Shown here: positions 29,360-39,751 of the stretch, one piece after another
Layout of the letters: every line of letters begins with the position of its first letter
Position numbering within the stretch: the stretch's first letter is position 1
NCBI RefSeq assembly: GCF_001307315.1
Contig: NZ_LGUC01000001.1
Location: 1,488,001 to 1,552,000, forward strand
Direction of reading: 5' to 3'
Source of the DNA: Halolamina pelagica
Lineage (GTDB): Archaea; Halobacteriota; Halobacteria; Halobacteriales; Haloferacaceae
DNA: 64,000 nt
Program-made: the position numbers and the translations under genes
Notes under the pieces: model-generated
What the model was told of the DNA's origin: nothing
What the model saw: the letters and a program-made list of their open reading frames with translations, nothing else
Databases searched by the model: none

Positions 29360-30309
29360 ATGGAGTTCGCCGTCAACGTCCCCGTCTGTGCGGGCAGTTC
29401 GGAGTACAGCACGCTCGCGTTCTGCGAGGAGCTCGAGTGGGCGAAACAGCGCGACTACGCCGTCGCCGTCGAGGAGTTGGGGTTCGACGGGCTGGCAGTT
29501 CCGGACCACATCATGGCCGGCGCCGGGCCGACGACCGAGGGGTTCTCGACGCTCGCCGGCCTCGCGGGCGCCACCGACGACGTGTACCTCTACCCCAAGA
29601 CGTTCAACGATCAGCTGCGCCACGGCCCGCTGTTGGCGAAGGCGCTCGCGCAGTTGGACCACGTCTCCGGGGGCGGCTGAAAGTCGGGATGGGCGCCGGC
29701 TGGAAGCAGGACGAGGCCGAGGCGTTCGGCTACGACTGGCCGGACGCGCCGGACCGCCTGCGCCGGATGGAGGAGACGGTCGAGGTCTGCCAGGCGCTGT
29801 GGACCGGCAGCGACGTGGACTACGACGGCGATTACTACCAGCTCGACGGCGCCGACGGACGCCCGCACCCGGTACAGGATCCCTACCCACCGATCATGAT
29901 CGGCGGCGGCGGCGAGCAGTTCACGCTCCGCATCGCCGCCAAACACGCCGACACGTGGAACTACTGGGGCGACCTCGAGATGCTCCGGGGGAAACTCGAC
30001 GTGCTCCGTGACCACTGCGAGACGTACGGCACCGACTTCGACGCCATCGAGAAGTCGTGGTTCGCCCGCTGTGTGATCCGTGAGACCGAGGCGGCGGTCG
30101 AGGAACTGCTCGACGCGATCCCGCGGTTCCGTCCGGAGAACTTCGAGGACGACGAGTTCCACCTGGTTGGCACCCCTGAGCAGGTCGCCGCCGACATCGA
30201 GCGCTACCGCGAGGCCGGGTTCGAGGAGATCGTCCTCGAGTTCGTCGACTTCCCGGACACGACGGGGCCCGAACTGTTCGCCGAAGAAGTCGCGCCGCAG
30301 TTCGACTGA
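29360..30309 (+). CDS. LLM-class flavin/F420-dependent oxidoreductase (frameshifted)
   Basis: About 316 residues after repair. Bacterial luciferase-like TIM barrel: FAVNVPVCAGSS start, AEELGFDGLAVPDH-like tract (VEELGFDGLAVPDHIMAG), VGMGAGWKQDE and IMIGGGGEQFTLRIAAKHAD. In haloarchaea such proteins usually use coenzyme F420 or FMN. The break at the G run 29669-29673 (SGGG then stop) is cured by one G, giving SGGRLKVGMGAGW. Probably followed by the SDR gene in the same direction, 69 bases away. Confidence 0.88.
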
Positions 30310-30378
30310 CCCCGGCGGTTGGGCGTGGTACGTCACCGCTTGCCGAACACGTAAGGTGACTGGCGCCGACGCACACGT

Positions 30379-31104
30379 ATGACCGACGCAGCCATCGTGA
30401 CAGGTGCGGCAAGCGGTATCGGGCGTGCGACTGTGGATCTGCTCCGGGAGCGGTACGATCTCGTCGCCGGCATCGACGTCGACGACACCATGCGCGAGGT
30501 CGCCGAGGAGTTCGACGACGTGGCGGGCTACGTCGCCGACGTGCGCGACCACGAGCGGATCCAGGAGATCGTCGACGACGTGGAGGAGCGGGCCGACGTG
30601 GTCGCCGTCGTCAACAACGCCGCCATCTCCCGGTACGAGTGGATCGGCGACCTCGGCCCGGAGGAGTGGCACGAGATCATGGACGTGAACCTCACCGGGC
30701 AGTACAACCTCGTCCACGCCGCGGCGCCGCGGATGTACGAGCGCGAGCGCGGCACCGTCGTGAACGTCTCCTCGGGCGCCGGCAAGAAAGGCTCCGCCAG
30801 CGGCGGCGTCCACTACTCCGCCTCGAAGGCCGGCATTTTCGGCCTCACGAAGGGGCTAGCCAAACAGCTCGGCCCCCACGTCCGCGTGAACTGTATCGTC
30901 CCCGGACTGATGGAGACCCCGCTGACGACCGACTCGGGGCTCTGGACCGAGGACGGGATCGAGTCGTTCACCGACCGTGTGCCGCTTCAGCGCCTCGGCC
31001 AGCCCGAGGAGGCCGCGGAACTGATCGACTTCCTCTGTTCGGAGCGGGCGAGCTACATGACCGGCGCCGTCGTCGACGTCGACGGCGGCGCGGGGCTGGT
31101 CTGA
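30379..31104 (+). CDS. Short-chain dehydrogenase/reductase
   Basis: 241 residues. Classical SDR: TGAASGIGRAT cofactor loop, NNAAIS, catalytic Ser in NVSSGAG and YSASK (YxxxK), and C-terminal GAVVDVDGGAGLV. It reduces or oxidises an alcohol/ketone with NAD(P). The substrate is unknown; it may act with the upstream LLM oxidoreductase. Confidence 0.92.
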   Translation: MTDAAIVTGAASGIGRATVDLLRERYDLVAGIDVDDTMREVAEEFDDVAGYVADVRDHERIQEIVDDVEERADVVAVVNNAAISRYEWIGDLGPEEWHEIMDVNLTGQYNLVHAAAPRMYERERGTVVNVSSGAGKKGSASGGVHYSASKAGIFGLTKGLAKQLGPHVRVNCIVPGLMETPLTTDSGLWTEDGIESFTDRVPLQRLGQPEEAAELIDFLCSERASYMTGAVVDVDGGAGLV

Positions 31105-31122
31105 GGCGATCGGGCGTCGGCG

Positions 31123-32852
31123 CTACTGCGTTTCGACGAACCGCTCGGCCGCCTCGCGGGCGTTCCGCAGGCGGTGCCGCAGCCGTGTGACTTCGCGGGT
31201 CAGCGTGGTCTCGGCGAACCGTTCCTCTCGCCTCGTGCCGTCGACGCCCGCCGCGCGCCGGAGTTCCGGCAGCGGCTCGTGGGGCAGGGCGGGCTCCTGA
31301 TCGTAGTCGCGGACGCTGTTGTACAGCGCCGGCACCAGCTCGTTGCCGAGGGCGACCTGCAGATCCTCCGCGGCTGCTGCGGTGTCGGAGCCGACGGCGT
31401 CGACGCCCTCGATGACGCCGTAGGCGGCTTCGAGGGCGTCCGCCAACGCATCGAGGTCGTCGTGCACCCCGGCGAACTCCCGGTCGGTTTCGGCCTCGAC
31501 CGCCGCCACTTGCTCGCGTACGTCCGCGACGGTCGCCCGGAAATCGTGGGGGAGCGTCGGCGAGTCACAGATCCGGCTGGCCAGCGCGACAGCGATGCGG
31601 GTCTCCTCGGCCAGCACGCCGATATCGACCTTGTCACGGGTGTCAGCGGGCGTGTGCCACCACCAGCCGCCGCCAACGGGGCCGCCCGCCTCGCCGGGCT
31701 CGAGCCGCGCGCCGGAGAGCAGCGAGGTGAGGCCGGCGCCCCAGAACGACTGGTCGGAGTTGCGTGCTGGGCGATCGGCGCCGAGGAAGTTCCCGTCGCC
31801 GCCGCCGTCCAGCAGCGGGAGGTCGCCCGCGCTCTCCAGCACGTCGAGATGTTCGTCGCCAAGTTCGGCCATCTCCTGGTGCCAGAGCCCGTCGGCGCCC
31901 TGCAGGCCGTTGAGGTCGAGGTGGTAGTAGGCGACGCCGTTCTCCCGAAGGTCCAGCCACTGCTGATCGGCCCACCACGCGCTGCCGGCGTAGCGGCCGG
32001 TCGAGTGCGCGGGCCAGAAGCCGAACACCAGGCCCCGTGCGGGCGGGTCCTCGGCGAAGATCCGGGCGAGTTCGAGCGTCGCCGCCATCGCGGTCGCGTT
32101 GTCGGTGATCCCCTCGTACCAGGAGTCGACGTGATTGCCGACGACCATGTAGCGGTCGCTCTCGGTGCCGTCGATCCGCCCGACTGGACAGGGGAGCGTC
32201 GTGAGCTCGGTCGTGACTTCGGTCGTCACGGTCGCCTCGACTCGCCCCGCCGCACAGCGCTCGCGGAGCCAGTCCCCGGCGTCGTGGGTCACCTGCGCCA
32301 CGGGCAGGTCGGGGATATCCTCGGCGTCGTCGAGCCCGGGGGTCCCCCACACCGGCGTGACGATCATCTCGTGCAGCTGGTCGGCGTTGACGGACTGGTA
32401 GATCACCGCCGCCGCGCCGGCGGCGTCGAGGAGCTGGATCGGCTCGGGGGTCGGCAGCCCCGTGGTGAAAGCGATCTTGCCGTCGAGATCCGCGGCGGCG
32501 ACGGCTTCCTCGGTCACGTCGTCGACGCGGACGACGTCCCCCGAGACGCCGCCGGGGGCGTACTCGCGCCGAAGGAGGTGGTGATGGCCTCGTCGAACGT
32601 CTCCCGGGTCGGTGTGGTCACGTCGACCTGGGCGTCCTCGGGAACGCTGATGTACCCCTCGAACTCGTGGATCTCGGCCTCACAGCCGTACTCTCGCAGG
32701 GTCTCGACGACGTACTCGCTGGCCTGCCACTCATCGTCGGTGCCCGAGATCCGCTCGGTGCCGTCGAACGCGTCGACGTGGCGTTGGAGTTCCTCCGGGT
32801 CCACTCGGTCTCCGAGCGCTGCTTCAGTCGATCTGTCGATGGGGTCGAGCAT
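31123..32852 (-). CDS. M28-like metallopeptidase with altered active site (frameshifted)
   Basis: About 576 residues after repair. An N-terminal PA-type insert (TGLPTPEPIQLLDAAGAAAV) is followed by an M28 Zn-peptidase core: VVGNHVDSWYEGITDNATAM keeps His-Asp and a bridging Asp. The EE pair that normally follows (FxxEExGLxGS) is replaced by FWPAHSTGRYAGS, so the catalytic Glu and one ligand are changed. The C-terminal ~150 residues are helical. The break near 32565-32570 is cured by one base. It converges on the SDR gene. Confidence 0.8.
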
Positions 32853-33002
32853 GTCTATGTGGTTGGTGAACGTGTGTATAGTCCTTCGTGTGCCGGCTAT
32901 CAGTCGAACCGCTCTCTCGGGTGGTTGATGCGGGTCGGTCCGGATCGGCTCTTTCGGGACCGCAGCCGAGTGGCTCGCGGTCAGCGGAACACCTCGGGGG
33001 AG

Positions 33003-34477
33003 TTAGGCGTCGAAGAACGGCGCGAGTGCCTCCCGCGAGGGTTCCGAGGTGAGGTAGGAGCCGACGACCATCCCGACCAGGCACATGAGCACGCCCGGCA
33101 CGACCGGGTCGATCTGTGCCAGGACGCCGGTGATGACGCCGGCATCAGTGCCGAAGTGCCACACGAGCACCGACGCGAAACCCAGGATCATTCCGGCGAA
33201 AGTGCCGGGGGTGTTGATGCGCTCCCAGTGTAAGCCCAGCAGGAGCGGCATCGAGAACGTCGCGCCGATGATCGCGGCCTGTAGCAGCACGATGAACTGC
33301 ACCAGTCCGCCCAGCGCCTCGCCGTACAGCGCCAGGAAGAACGGGACGATCCCGACGAAGATCACCGCGAGCCGGTTCGCCCACAGCTTCCGACTCTCGC
33401 TGGCCTCGGGGTTGAGGAGTTCGGCGTAGATGTCGTGAGCGATCGCGCCCCCCGAGACGATCATGATGGAGTCGACTGTGGAGAGCATCGCCGAGAGCAC
33501 CGCGCCGATGACGAGCGCGCCGAGGATCGGCCCGAGCACGTCGATGCTCATGATCACGCTCGCGAGGTCGGGCGTGGTGAGCTGGGGGTAGAGCACGCGC
33601 ATGCTCATCCCGACCACCGCGACGCCGGTCGCGATCAGGATCTGGAAGATCAGCGTCGTCCCGATCGCGTACCGGACCGTCTGCTCGTCGCGCATCGAGT
33701 AGATGCGGACGATCTCGTAGGGCGCGCCGAGCATCCCGAAGCCGAACGCGAGCGCGATGGTGCCGACCTCGAGCGGCGTGAACGCCCAGCCGATGTACGC
33801 CGGGTTGAGCGAGGTCAGCATCAGCTCCAGCTCGCCGATGCCGCCGACGTTGCCCAGCAGGATCGGGATCGCGATGATCGCGCCGACGGTCATGATGATG
33901 ATCTGGACGAAGTCCGACAGCGCGCTCGCGCGCATCCCGCCGAAGGCGGTGTAGGCGATGATGATCGCGACCATGATCGCCATCCCGACCTGGGTCGAGA
34001 CGCCGAAGATGGACTGGAAGATCAAGCCGGCGCCGGTGTACTGGGCGCTGATGTACACGGTGTAGGCGACGACGATCAGCAGCGCCGAGAACGCGCGCAT
34101 CCGATCACCGCCGGCGCCGTCGTCGCCGAATCGTACCGCGATGAAGTCGGGGACAGTGATCTCGCCGAAGCGGCGCATCTGCGGCGCGACGAACACCAGC
34201 GAGACCAGCCAGCCCAGCCACAGGCCGACCCAGATGTAGATGAAGCTGACGCCCGTCAGGTAGTGGACGCCGATCGTGCCCACGAACGTTCCGGCGCTCA
34301 TCTGTGTCGCCGAGAGCGTCGCCGACCCGACAGCGGGCCCGATCTCGCGGTTCGCGACGAGGAAGTCGTCCTCGTCTTGGGTTTTGAGGTAGCCGTACAC
34401 CCGATCCCGAAGATGACGAGGAAGTACAGCGCCAGGGTGATGACGAACACCCAGCTCACGGTACCGATAACCGCCAT
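33003..34477 (-). CDS. Sodium:solute symporter (SSS family), frameshifted near N-terminus
   Basis: About 491 residues after repair, with roughly 13 hydrophobic spans. The SSS layout is clear: SATQMSAGTFVGTIGVHYLTG near span 2, GGMRASALSDFVQ, GFGMLGAPYEIVRIYSM and ALVIGAVLSAMLSTVDSIMI. Imports an organic substrate with Na+, probably a carboxylate or amino acid. The C run 34400-34402 needs one base so that MAVIGTVSWVFVITLAL joins GVYGYLKTQDEDDF. The start overlaps the stop of a 49-residue gene (TGATG). Confidence 0.92.
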
Positions 34478-34626
34478 CAGCGACCACCTCCACGTTCGAG
34501 GTCCTCGCTACCGATCTCCTGTTCCGATACCTCCTGTCCTTTATGTCGTGCCCACAGCATCGCGCCCGTCACGAACAGCAAGCCGACGATGACGAACGGT
34601 GCGAGCATTGCGATTAGTGATGCCAT
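34477..34626 (-). CDS. 49-residue single-span protein, small partner of the symporter
   Basis: ATG at 34626 to TGA at 34477. Begins MASLIAMLAPFVIVGLLFVT, one membrane span, followed by a charged tail (WARHKGQEVSEQEIGSEDLE). Its stop overlaps the symporter start and it lies 8 bases after the secreted-protein gene, so the three form one operon. Several sodium/solute symporters have small helper subunits encoded directly upstream; that role is inferred here. Confidence 0.72.
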   Translation of the reverse strand: MASLIAMLAPFVIVGLLFVTGAMLWARHKGQEVSEQEIGSEDLERGGGR

Positions 34627-34634
34627 GTCTCGTA

Positions 34635-35360
34635 TCAAGCCGTCTTGCGGTCGATTGCCAGTCCTCCCACGACGACGCCGACGATCACAACCACCCCGAG
34701 CAGCGAGTAGAGCGTATCCTCGGAGAGGATACCGGGGCCGGATTCACCGTACTCGGCCGCGACGAACCCCGGCACGTGCAGGAGTTCGTAGGTGGCGGTG
34801 TTACCGTCGACGGCCGTCGGGCTCGGGAACGCGCTGCCGGAGACGGTCGTGCCCTCGGGCAGCGTCAGGGTGGCGTCGACGACGTTCGCCTGTCCGGGCG
34901 TCGAGTACTCCGGCACCCAGAGTGGGACTCTGAGGTCGCCAGCCGGGCCGGCGACCTCGTACTCGAGGGTGACAGTGACGGTGTCGCCGTCGCTAACGTC
35001 GGCGACGGGTACCGAGACCGACAAGTGGCGATCTTCCTCGGTAACTGACGCGTCGACGCTCTCGCCGTCGACGGTGGCGGAGATGTCGCCGATCTCACGG
35101 TCCGGCAGCTGCCACATCGTGCCGCTGATCGAGGCGAGTTCGTTCTCGCCGCTACCAGCCGAGCCGATCTCGAACTGGTACTCGGCGGTGACGGTGCTGG
35201 TCTCGCCGCCGTCAACCGCAATCGACGTCCCCGTCAGGTCGACTGACGGCGAAGCGTCCTGCGCGGCGGCCGTGCTGGGCCCGAGGATCAGTCCAGCCAC
35301 GAGAAACGCCGCGAGAAGCGCGGTTCCGACGGATCTGCTACAGGTTGGTCGACGAAGCAT
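34635..35360 (-). CDS. Secreted, C-terminally membrane-anchored beta-rich protein
   Basis: 241 residues. Signal peptide (GTALLAAFLVAGLILGPSTA, cleavage after AAA-Q), a beta-rich domain of about 180 residues with repeated TVTVTLEYEV-type strands, then a C-terminal span (LYSLLGVVVIVGVVVGGLAI) and RKTA. The mature domain faces outside. It is the first gene of the symporter operon, so it may capture or sense the transported solute; the family is not recognised. Confidence 0.72.
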   Translation of the reverse strand: MLRRPTCSRSVGTALLAAFLVAGLILGPSTAAAQDASPSVDLTGTSIAVDGGETSTVTAEYQFEIGSAGSGENELASISGTMWQLPDREIGDISATVDGESVDASVTEEDRHLSVSVPVADVSDGDTVTVTLEYEVAGPAGDLRVPLWVPEYSTPGQANVVDATLTLPEGTTVSGSAFPSPTAVDGNTATYELLHVPGFVAAEYGESGPGILSEDTLYSLLGVVVIVGVVVGGLAIDRKTA

Positions 35361-35420
35361 GGTTGGGTAAGGGACGCATGGTTCGTTGTGGTGCGTTACA
35401 CAGGGGCATGTACTCTCGAT

Positions 35421-35430
35421 TTATAAATAG
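35421..35430 (-). promoter_or_regulatory. TATA box of the symporter operon
   Basis: On the minus strand reads CTATTTATAA within a strongly AT-rich tract (35415-35470), about 60 bases ahead of the first gene of the operon (start 35360). A second AT box (ATATATAC) lies near 35447. Clear base-composition dip; exact transcription start unknown. Confidence 0.5.
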
Positions 35431-35604
35431 ATTTTCCCAAATTCTGTATATATTGGGAATACGATTAGTTTCGAGACTGGCAAAATCACCGAGTAACGGA
35501 GCTAAAACGGCAAACCAAACAATCGGATTGTGAGCGACAACATGTTTCCCCTATCCGATACGTTTCTCACAACAGCCGGCTTGGCTGTCACACGGTCGGC
35601 GCCG

Positions 35605-36633
35605 TCAGGGCCGGATCACGACTTTCCCGATCACGTCGCGGTCCTCGATGGCGGCGTGGCCCTCGGCGATCTTGTCCAGTGAGAGTACCCGGTCGATCCG
35701 CGGGTCGAGTTCGCCGTCGGCGACCAACGAGAGCACGTCCCGGAAATCCTGTCGGTTGCCCATGGGCGCGCCGCGGATCTGTCGGTGGTGTTGGTACACC
35801 GACCGGATGTCGATGTCCGGGTCCGGGCCGGAGGTAGCGCCACAGACCACCATCCGGCCGCCCATCGCCAGCGAGTCGATCGACTGTTGCCACGTCGCCT
35901 GTCCGACGTGTTCGGCGACCAGATCGACGCCGCGGCCGTCGGTCAGGTCCATCACCGCCTCGTCGAACGGGACCTCGGTGTAGTCGATCACCTCGTCGGC
36001 GTACTCACCGACGACGTCGGCTTTCGCCGCGGTCGAGGTCGTGGCGTAGGTGGTCGCCCCGAGCCGATCGGCGATCTTGAGCGCGGCGTTGCCGACGCCG
36101 CCGCTGGCGCCGAGGATCAGCGCGGACTCGGCGGGTCTGAGCTCGCCGGCAGTGACGATCATCCGCCACGCGGTCGTGAACGTCACCGGCACCGCTGCGG
36201 CGCCGACGAAGTCGAGCGACGCGGGTTTGGGTTCGAGCGTCCACTCGGGGACGACGACGTACTCCGCGAGCCCCCCGGGTCGGTCCTCGCCGATGATCTC
36301 GTACTCGGGGCACATCGTGTGTTCACCGGCCATGCAGAACTCACACTCGCCACAGGAGACCCCCGGGTAGACGACGACCTCCTCGCCGACCCACGTATCG
36401 TCGGCGTCGTCGCCGACGGCGTCGACGACGCCCGCGATGTCACAGCCCGTCCGCTTCGGGAAGTCGCCCTCGTCGCCGGGGTGACCTGTCCGGGCGAACA
36501 CGTCGAGGTGGTTGAGTGCGACCGCCTCGACCGCCACGCGCACCTCGTTCGGACCGGGCTCGGGATCGTCCACGGTGGTGACTGAGAGCGCTTCCTCTGG
36601 GGTCCCGTATTGGGTAATGTGGGCGGTCCGCAT
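35605..36633 (-). CDS. Zinc-dependent alcohol dehydrogenase/quinone oxidoreductase family protein
   Basis: 342 residues, medium-chain dehydrogenase. GroES-like domain with structural-zinc ligands GVSCGECEFCMAGEHTMCPE, then NAD(P)-binding GASGGVGNAALKIADRLGAT. The catalytic-zinc Cys position is replaced by LNHLDVFARTGHPG, as in zinc-containing quinone-reductase-like members, so a quinone oxidoreductase or enone reductase activity is possible. Divergent from the glycine-zipper protein. Confidence 0.88.
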   Translation of the reverse strand: MRTAHITQYGTPEEALSVTTVDDPEPGPNEVRVAVEAVALNHLDVFARTGHPGDEGDFPKRTGCDIAGVVDAVGDDADDTWVGEEVVVYPGVSCGECEFCMAGEHTMCPEYEIIGEDRPGGLAEYVVVPEWTLEPKPASLDFVGAAAVPVTFTTAWRMIVTAGELRPAESALILGASGGVGNAALKIADRLGATTYATTSTAAKADVVGEYADEVIDYTEVPFDEAVMDLTDGRGVDLVAEHVGQATWQQSIDSLAMGGRMVVCGATSGPDPDIDIRSVYQHHRQIRGAPMGNRQDFRDVLSLVADGELDPRIDRVLSLDKIAEGHAAIEDRDVIGKVVIRP

Positions 36634-36717
36634 ACTCGTAAGTCGCGTGTGCAGGGCAAAAAGCCGCGGGTCAGAACCGCCGACGGGTTTTTGTCCTGTC
36701 AGGTTATACTGTCCTCT

Positions 36718-36933
36718 ATGAAGAAACGCATTCAGCACGCGGTTCGACGCGCACAGTTCGCCGCCGCCGGCGCCGCCCTCGGTGGTGGACTCGGCGGGCT
36801 GGTCGGCAAGAACGCTGCGAGCACGGGCGCCGGCTTCGGCGCGCTGATCGGCGCTACGGTCGCGGAGAAAGTGGGGCCCGCGGACGAACTGAAAAAGCGG
36901 CTCAAGCGCGGCGACGCCGACGCCGCCGAGTAG
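36718..36933 (+). CDS. Small glycine-zipper protein, 71 residues
   Basis: MKKRIQHAVRRAQFAAAGAA start, then a Gly/Ala-rich stretch with GxxxG spacing (ALGGGLGGLVG, GAGFGALIGAT) and a charged tail. Glycine zippers pack in membranes, so it may be membrane-associated. No function recognised. Start chosen as the only ATG in frame, just after a TATACTG-like AT dip at 36704-36710. Confidence 0.65.
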   Translation: MKKRIQHAVRRAQFAAAGAALGGGLGGLVGKNAASTGAGFGALIGATVAEKVGPADELKKRLKRGDADAAE

Positions 36934-36981
36934 CGCCGCGCCGCTTCTCAGCGTCGCCGACTGTTCGCGTCGGCGATCACC

Positions 36982-38915
36982 CTAGTCGTCTGCCGGTGCC
37001 GAGCTGTCGGTGGAGACGCCAGTGCCCGGCCCCATGTCGATACCGAGGTCGTGGAGCTTCTCGTCGGGGACGACGCCGTCGACCCAGCCGCGGTGGTCGT
37101 AGTACTCTTGCTTCATCGCGTCGAGTTCGCAGAGTTCGCCCTCGATACCGCCGCCGGCAGGCACAGCGTCCTCGTCACCCTCGACGAAGCGCCCCGGCAG
37201 CGTGTCGTCGTCGCCGTCGAAGCCGGCGAGGTTGTTGTAGTAGCGTTCGAGGTTGTAGACGCGCTCGCCGGCCTCCATGAGCTCCTCCTCGCCCACGGAG
37301 CGGCCGGTCATGCCGTTGTACTGGTCGATGTATTCCTCGATCCCTTCGGCGAAGGCGTTGAACTTGCAGATGTCGAAGGAGTCCGAGATGGCATGCAGGT
37401 CCTGGAACGCCGCAGTGAGTTCGCCCTTCCCCTCCCACTCGGTCGGGTCGACCTTCTCCGGGATGCCGAGGATCTCCGCGGCGGGCGTGTAGCCGCGCAG
37501 GTGGCAGGCGCCGCGGTTCGAGGTGGCGTAGCCGATCCCCATCCCCTTCATGCCGCGCGGGTCGTAGGCGGCGATCGCCTGGCCCTTCACGTCGAGGCGG
37601 CAGTCGTGGGCGTCGAGTGCTTCGGCGGCGCGCTTCTGCCCTTCCGCGAGCGTGTCGGCGAAGTCGCCCTCGCGCTGACCGATCTTCTCGATCATCTCGG
37701 TCATCGCGTCCACGTCGCCCCAGTCGATACCGTCAGCGTCGTCGATGTAGCCCTTCTCGGTGGCCTCCATCGCGAACGCGAGGATGTTCCCGGTCTCGAT
37801 GCTGTCGATGCCCAGATCGTTGCACCGGTCCATCATGACCGCGATCATGTCGCGGTCGTCGTTCATCGAGTTCGGGCCGAGCGCCCACGCGGGCTCGTAC
37901 TCGTAGGACTCCATCCGGACGTTGAGGTCCTGGCCCTTGTGGTGCACGTCGACCTCGACTTCCTTCTTACAGGCGACCGGGCAGGAGTGACAGGTCGGGT
38001 CGTCGACGAGGATGTTCTCCTCGACGTTCTCCCCGGAGACCTTCTCGGAGTCGATGTTGAGGTCGTCGGGCTCCTTTTCGGCCTCCGTGCTGGTGGAGGT
38101 GAAGCGGCCGTTCCGGGTCGGCAGGCCGTCCATCTCCTCGGTCAGGTTCATCAGGACGTTCGTCCCGTACACCGAGAGCCCGCCCTCGTTGGGCGCGGTC
38201 ACGTCGGACTCCTGGATCGCCTGCATCGCGGCCTTGTGTCCCTCCATGAACGTCTCGCGGTCGGCCGGCTTGGGCATCTCCGTGCCCGACTTGACGACGA
38301 CGGCCTTGAGGTTCTTCGACCCCATCACCGCGCCGGTGCCCCCTCGACCCGAGGCGCGGTCGTCCTCGTTGATAATGCAGGCGTACCGAACCTGGTTCTC
38401 GCCGCCGGGGCCGATGGCCATCGCCGAGAGGTTCTTGCCGTAGGCGCCGTCGACCTCCTCCTCGAGGGTGTCGATGGCGTCGTGGAGGCCATCGCCCCAG
38501 ATGTGGCTGGCGTCACGGAGCTCGACCTCGCCGTCCTCGACGACGGCGTAGACGGGTTTGTCGGCCTTCCCTCGAACAGGAGGCCGTCGAAGCCGGCCCA
38601 CTTCAGGCGGGCGCCGCTCCACCCACCGTGGTGAGAGTCGGTTACCGTCCCCGTCAGCGGGGACTTGGTGACGACGGCGATGCGGCCGCTCATCGGCGCC
38701 TGCGTCCCCGTGAGCGGGCCGTTCATGAACGCCAGTAAGTTCTCCTCGCCCAGCGGTTCGACGTCCGGCCCGTTGTCGAACACGTACTTCACGCCGAGGC
38801 CGCGCCCGCCGATGTACTTGCGCGCGTCCTCGTTGTCGATGCTCTCGTAGTCGACATCACCCGCACTGAGGTCGATACGGGCGACGTTGTCGTGGAATCC
38901 TCCGAGGTCAGTCAT
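36982..38915 (-). CDS. Aldehyde ferredoxin oxidoreductase family tungstoenzyme (frameshifted)
   Basis: About 644 residues after repair, matching the AOR family. IGGRGLGVKYVFDNG at the N-terminus, GSKNLKAVVV, cluster ligands CHSCPVAC near residue 307 and the fourth Cys in NRGACHLRGYTPAAE near 472. Oxidises aldehydes to acids with ferredoxin using a tungsten bis-pterin centre. The break at the C run 38569-38571 is cured by one base (FEGKADKPVYA). Divergent from the MoaD-type operon, which may supply sulfur for its pterin. Confidence 0.93.
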
Positions 38916-39093
38916 AAGTAATGCTCGTTACTTACATAGGGGCTATCAGCTGTTAGTCGTTCTCACACGATTGTAACCACATTCGTTTACTACCCCACCG
39001 GCGAGACCGTGCGGGACTGGGGAGCAATCCGGGCGCTGTCATGCGGTTTCCTGCGCCGGGAGCTTTATCCGCGTTGCCGCCCCACTCACAGCC

Positions 39094-39477
39094 ATGGAGA
39101 CGGTCACACTCGGCGCTCCGGAACCGATCCTCGATTCCCTGCCCGGTGACGACGACGCGCGCAAGGACATGCGCGAGGCGGTGGCCGGGTGGGAGCGCCG
39201 CATCAACGACGCGATCGAGGCGGCGGACGACGACAGCGAGGCGGTCGGCTACGTCCTCGACGCCGTCGAGCGGATCGAGTCACGGATGGAGCGGTTCGAC
39301 GAGTTCATCCCCGAGCTCCGCGCGTGGGGCCAGTCGCCGATTTACGCCATCTCGTGGCGGAACCTCTACGCCGAACTGATCGCACAGCTGTACGACCACG
39401 ACGTACTCGGCGAGGCGCTGGACCGCGAGCGCAACCAACGCCTCGTCGAGGACGGCATTCGCTTCGGGGACCGATGA
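39094..39477 (+). CDS. Uncharacterised acidic helical protein in MoaD-type operon
   Basis: 127 residues, mostly helical, with no membrane span or Cys motif. Contains WERRINDAIEAADDDSEAVG and WGQSPIYAISWRNLYAELIA. Overlaps the next gene by 4 bases (ATGA), so it is co-translated with the MoaD-like protein. It probably assists the divergent tungstoenzyme or its cofactor; that is inferred from place only. Confidence 0.7.
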   Translation: METVTLGAPEPILDSLPGDDDARKDMREAVAGWERRINDAIEAADDDSEAVGYVLDAVERIESRMERFDEFIPELRAWGQSPIYAISWRNLYAELIAQLYDHDVLGEALDRERNQRLVEDGIRFGDR

Positions 39478-39751
39478 ACGTCGAGCTTCGCTTCTTCGCG
39501 ACGTTCCGGCAGGCCGTCGGGCAGAAAGTCGTCGAGCGGGAGTTCCCCGAAGGGACCACCATCGGCGACGTGCTGTACGAACTGGAGGCCGAGTACGACG
39601 AGCTGGCGGGCCAACTGATCGAAGACGACGACCTGCGGCCGCACATCAACGTGCTCAAAAGCGGCCGCGAGGCGCTGCATCTCGACGGGATGGAGACCGT
39701 GCTCGAAGACGGCGACCGGCTCAGCATCTTCCCCCTGTCGCCGGCGGATGA
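39474..39751 (+). CDS. MoaD/ubiquitin-like small modifier protein (C-terminal frameshift)
   Basis: 92 residues after repair. Beta-grasp fold: VELRFFATFRQAVGQKVVER, PHINVLKSGREALHLDG, DRLSIFP. As read directly it runs past LSIFP into LSPADD, but the C run 39731-39735 with one more C gives IFPPVAGG and a stop, the exact C-terminal di-glycine of MoaD and SAMP proteins. It should accept sulfur at that glycine for pterin synthesis or act as a protein modifier. Its stop then overlaps the next gene. Confidence 0.85.

Noticed and set aside
33435-34592. Asp/Arg-rich plus-strand open frame opposite the symporter
   Set aside because: Shadow of the symporter; low-complexity composition.
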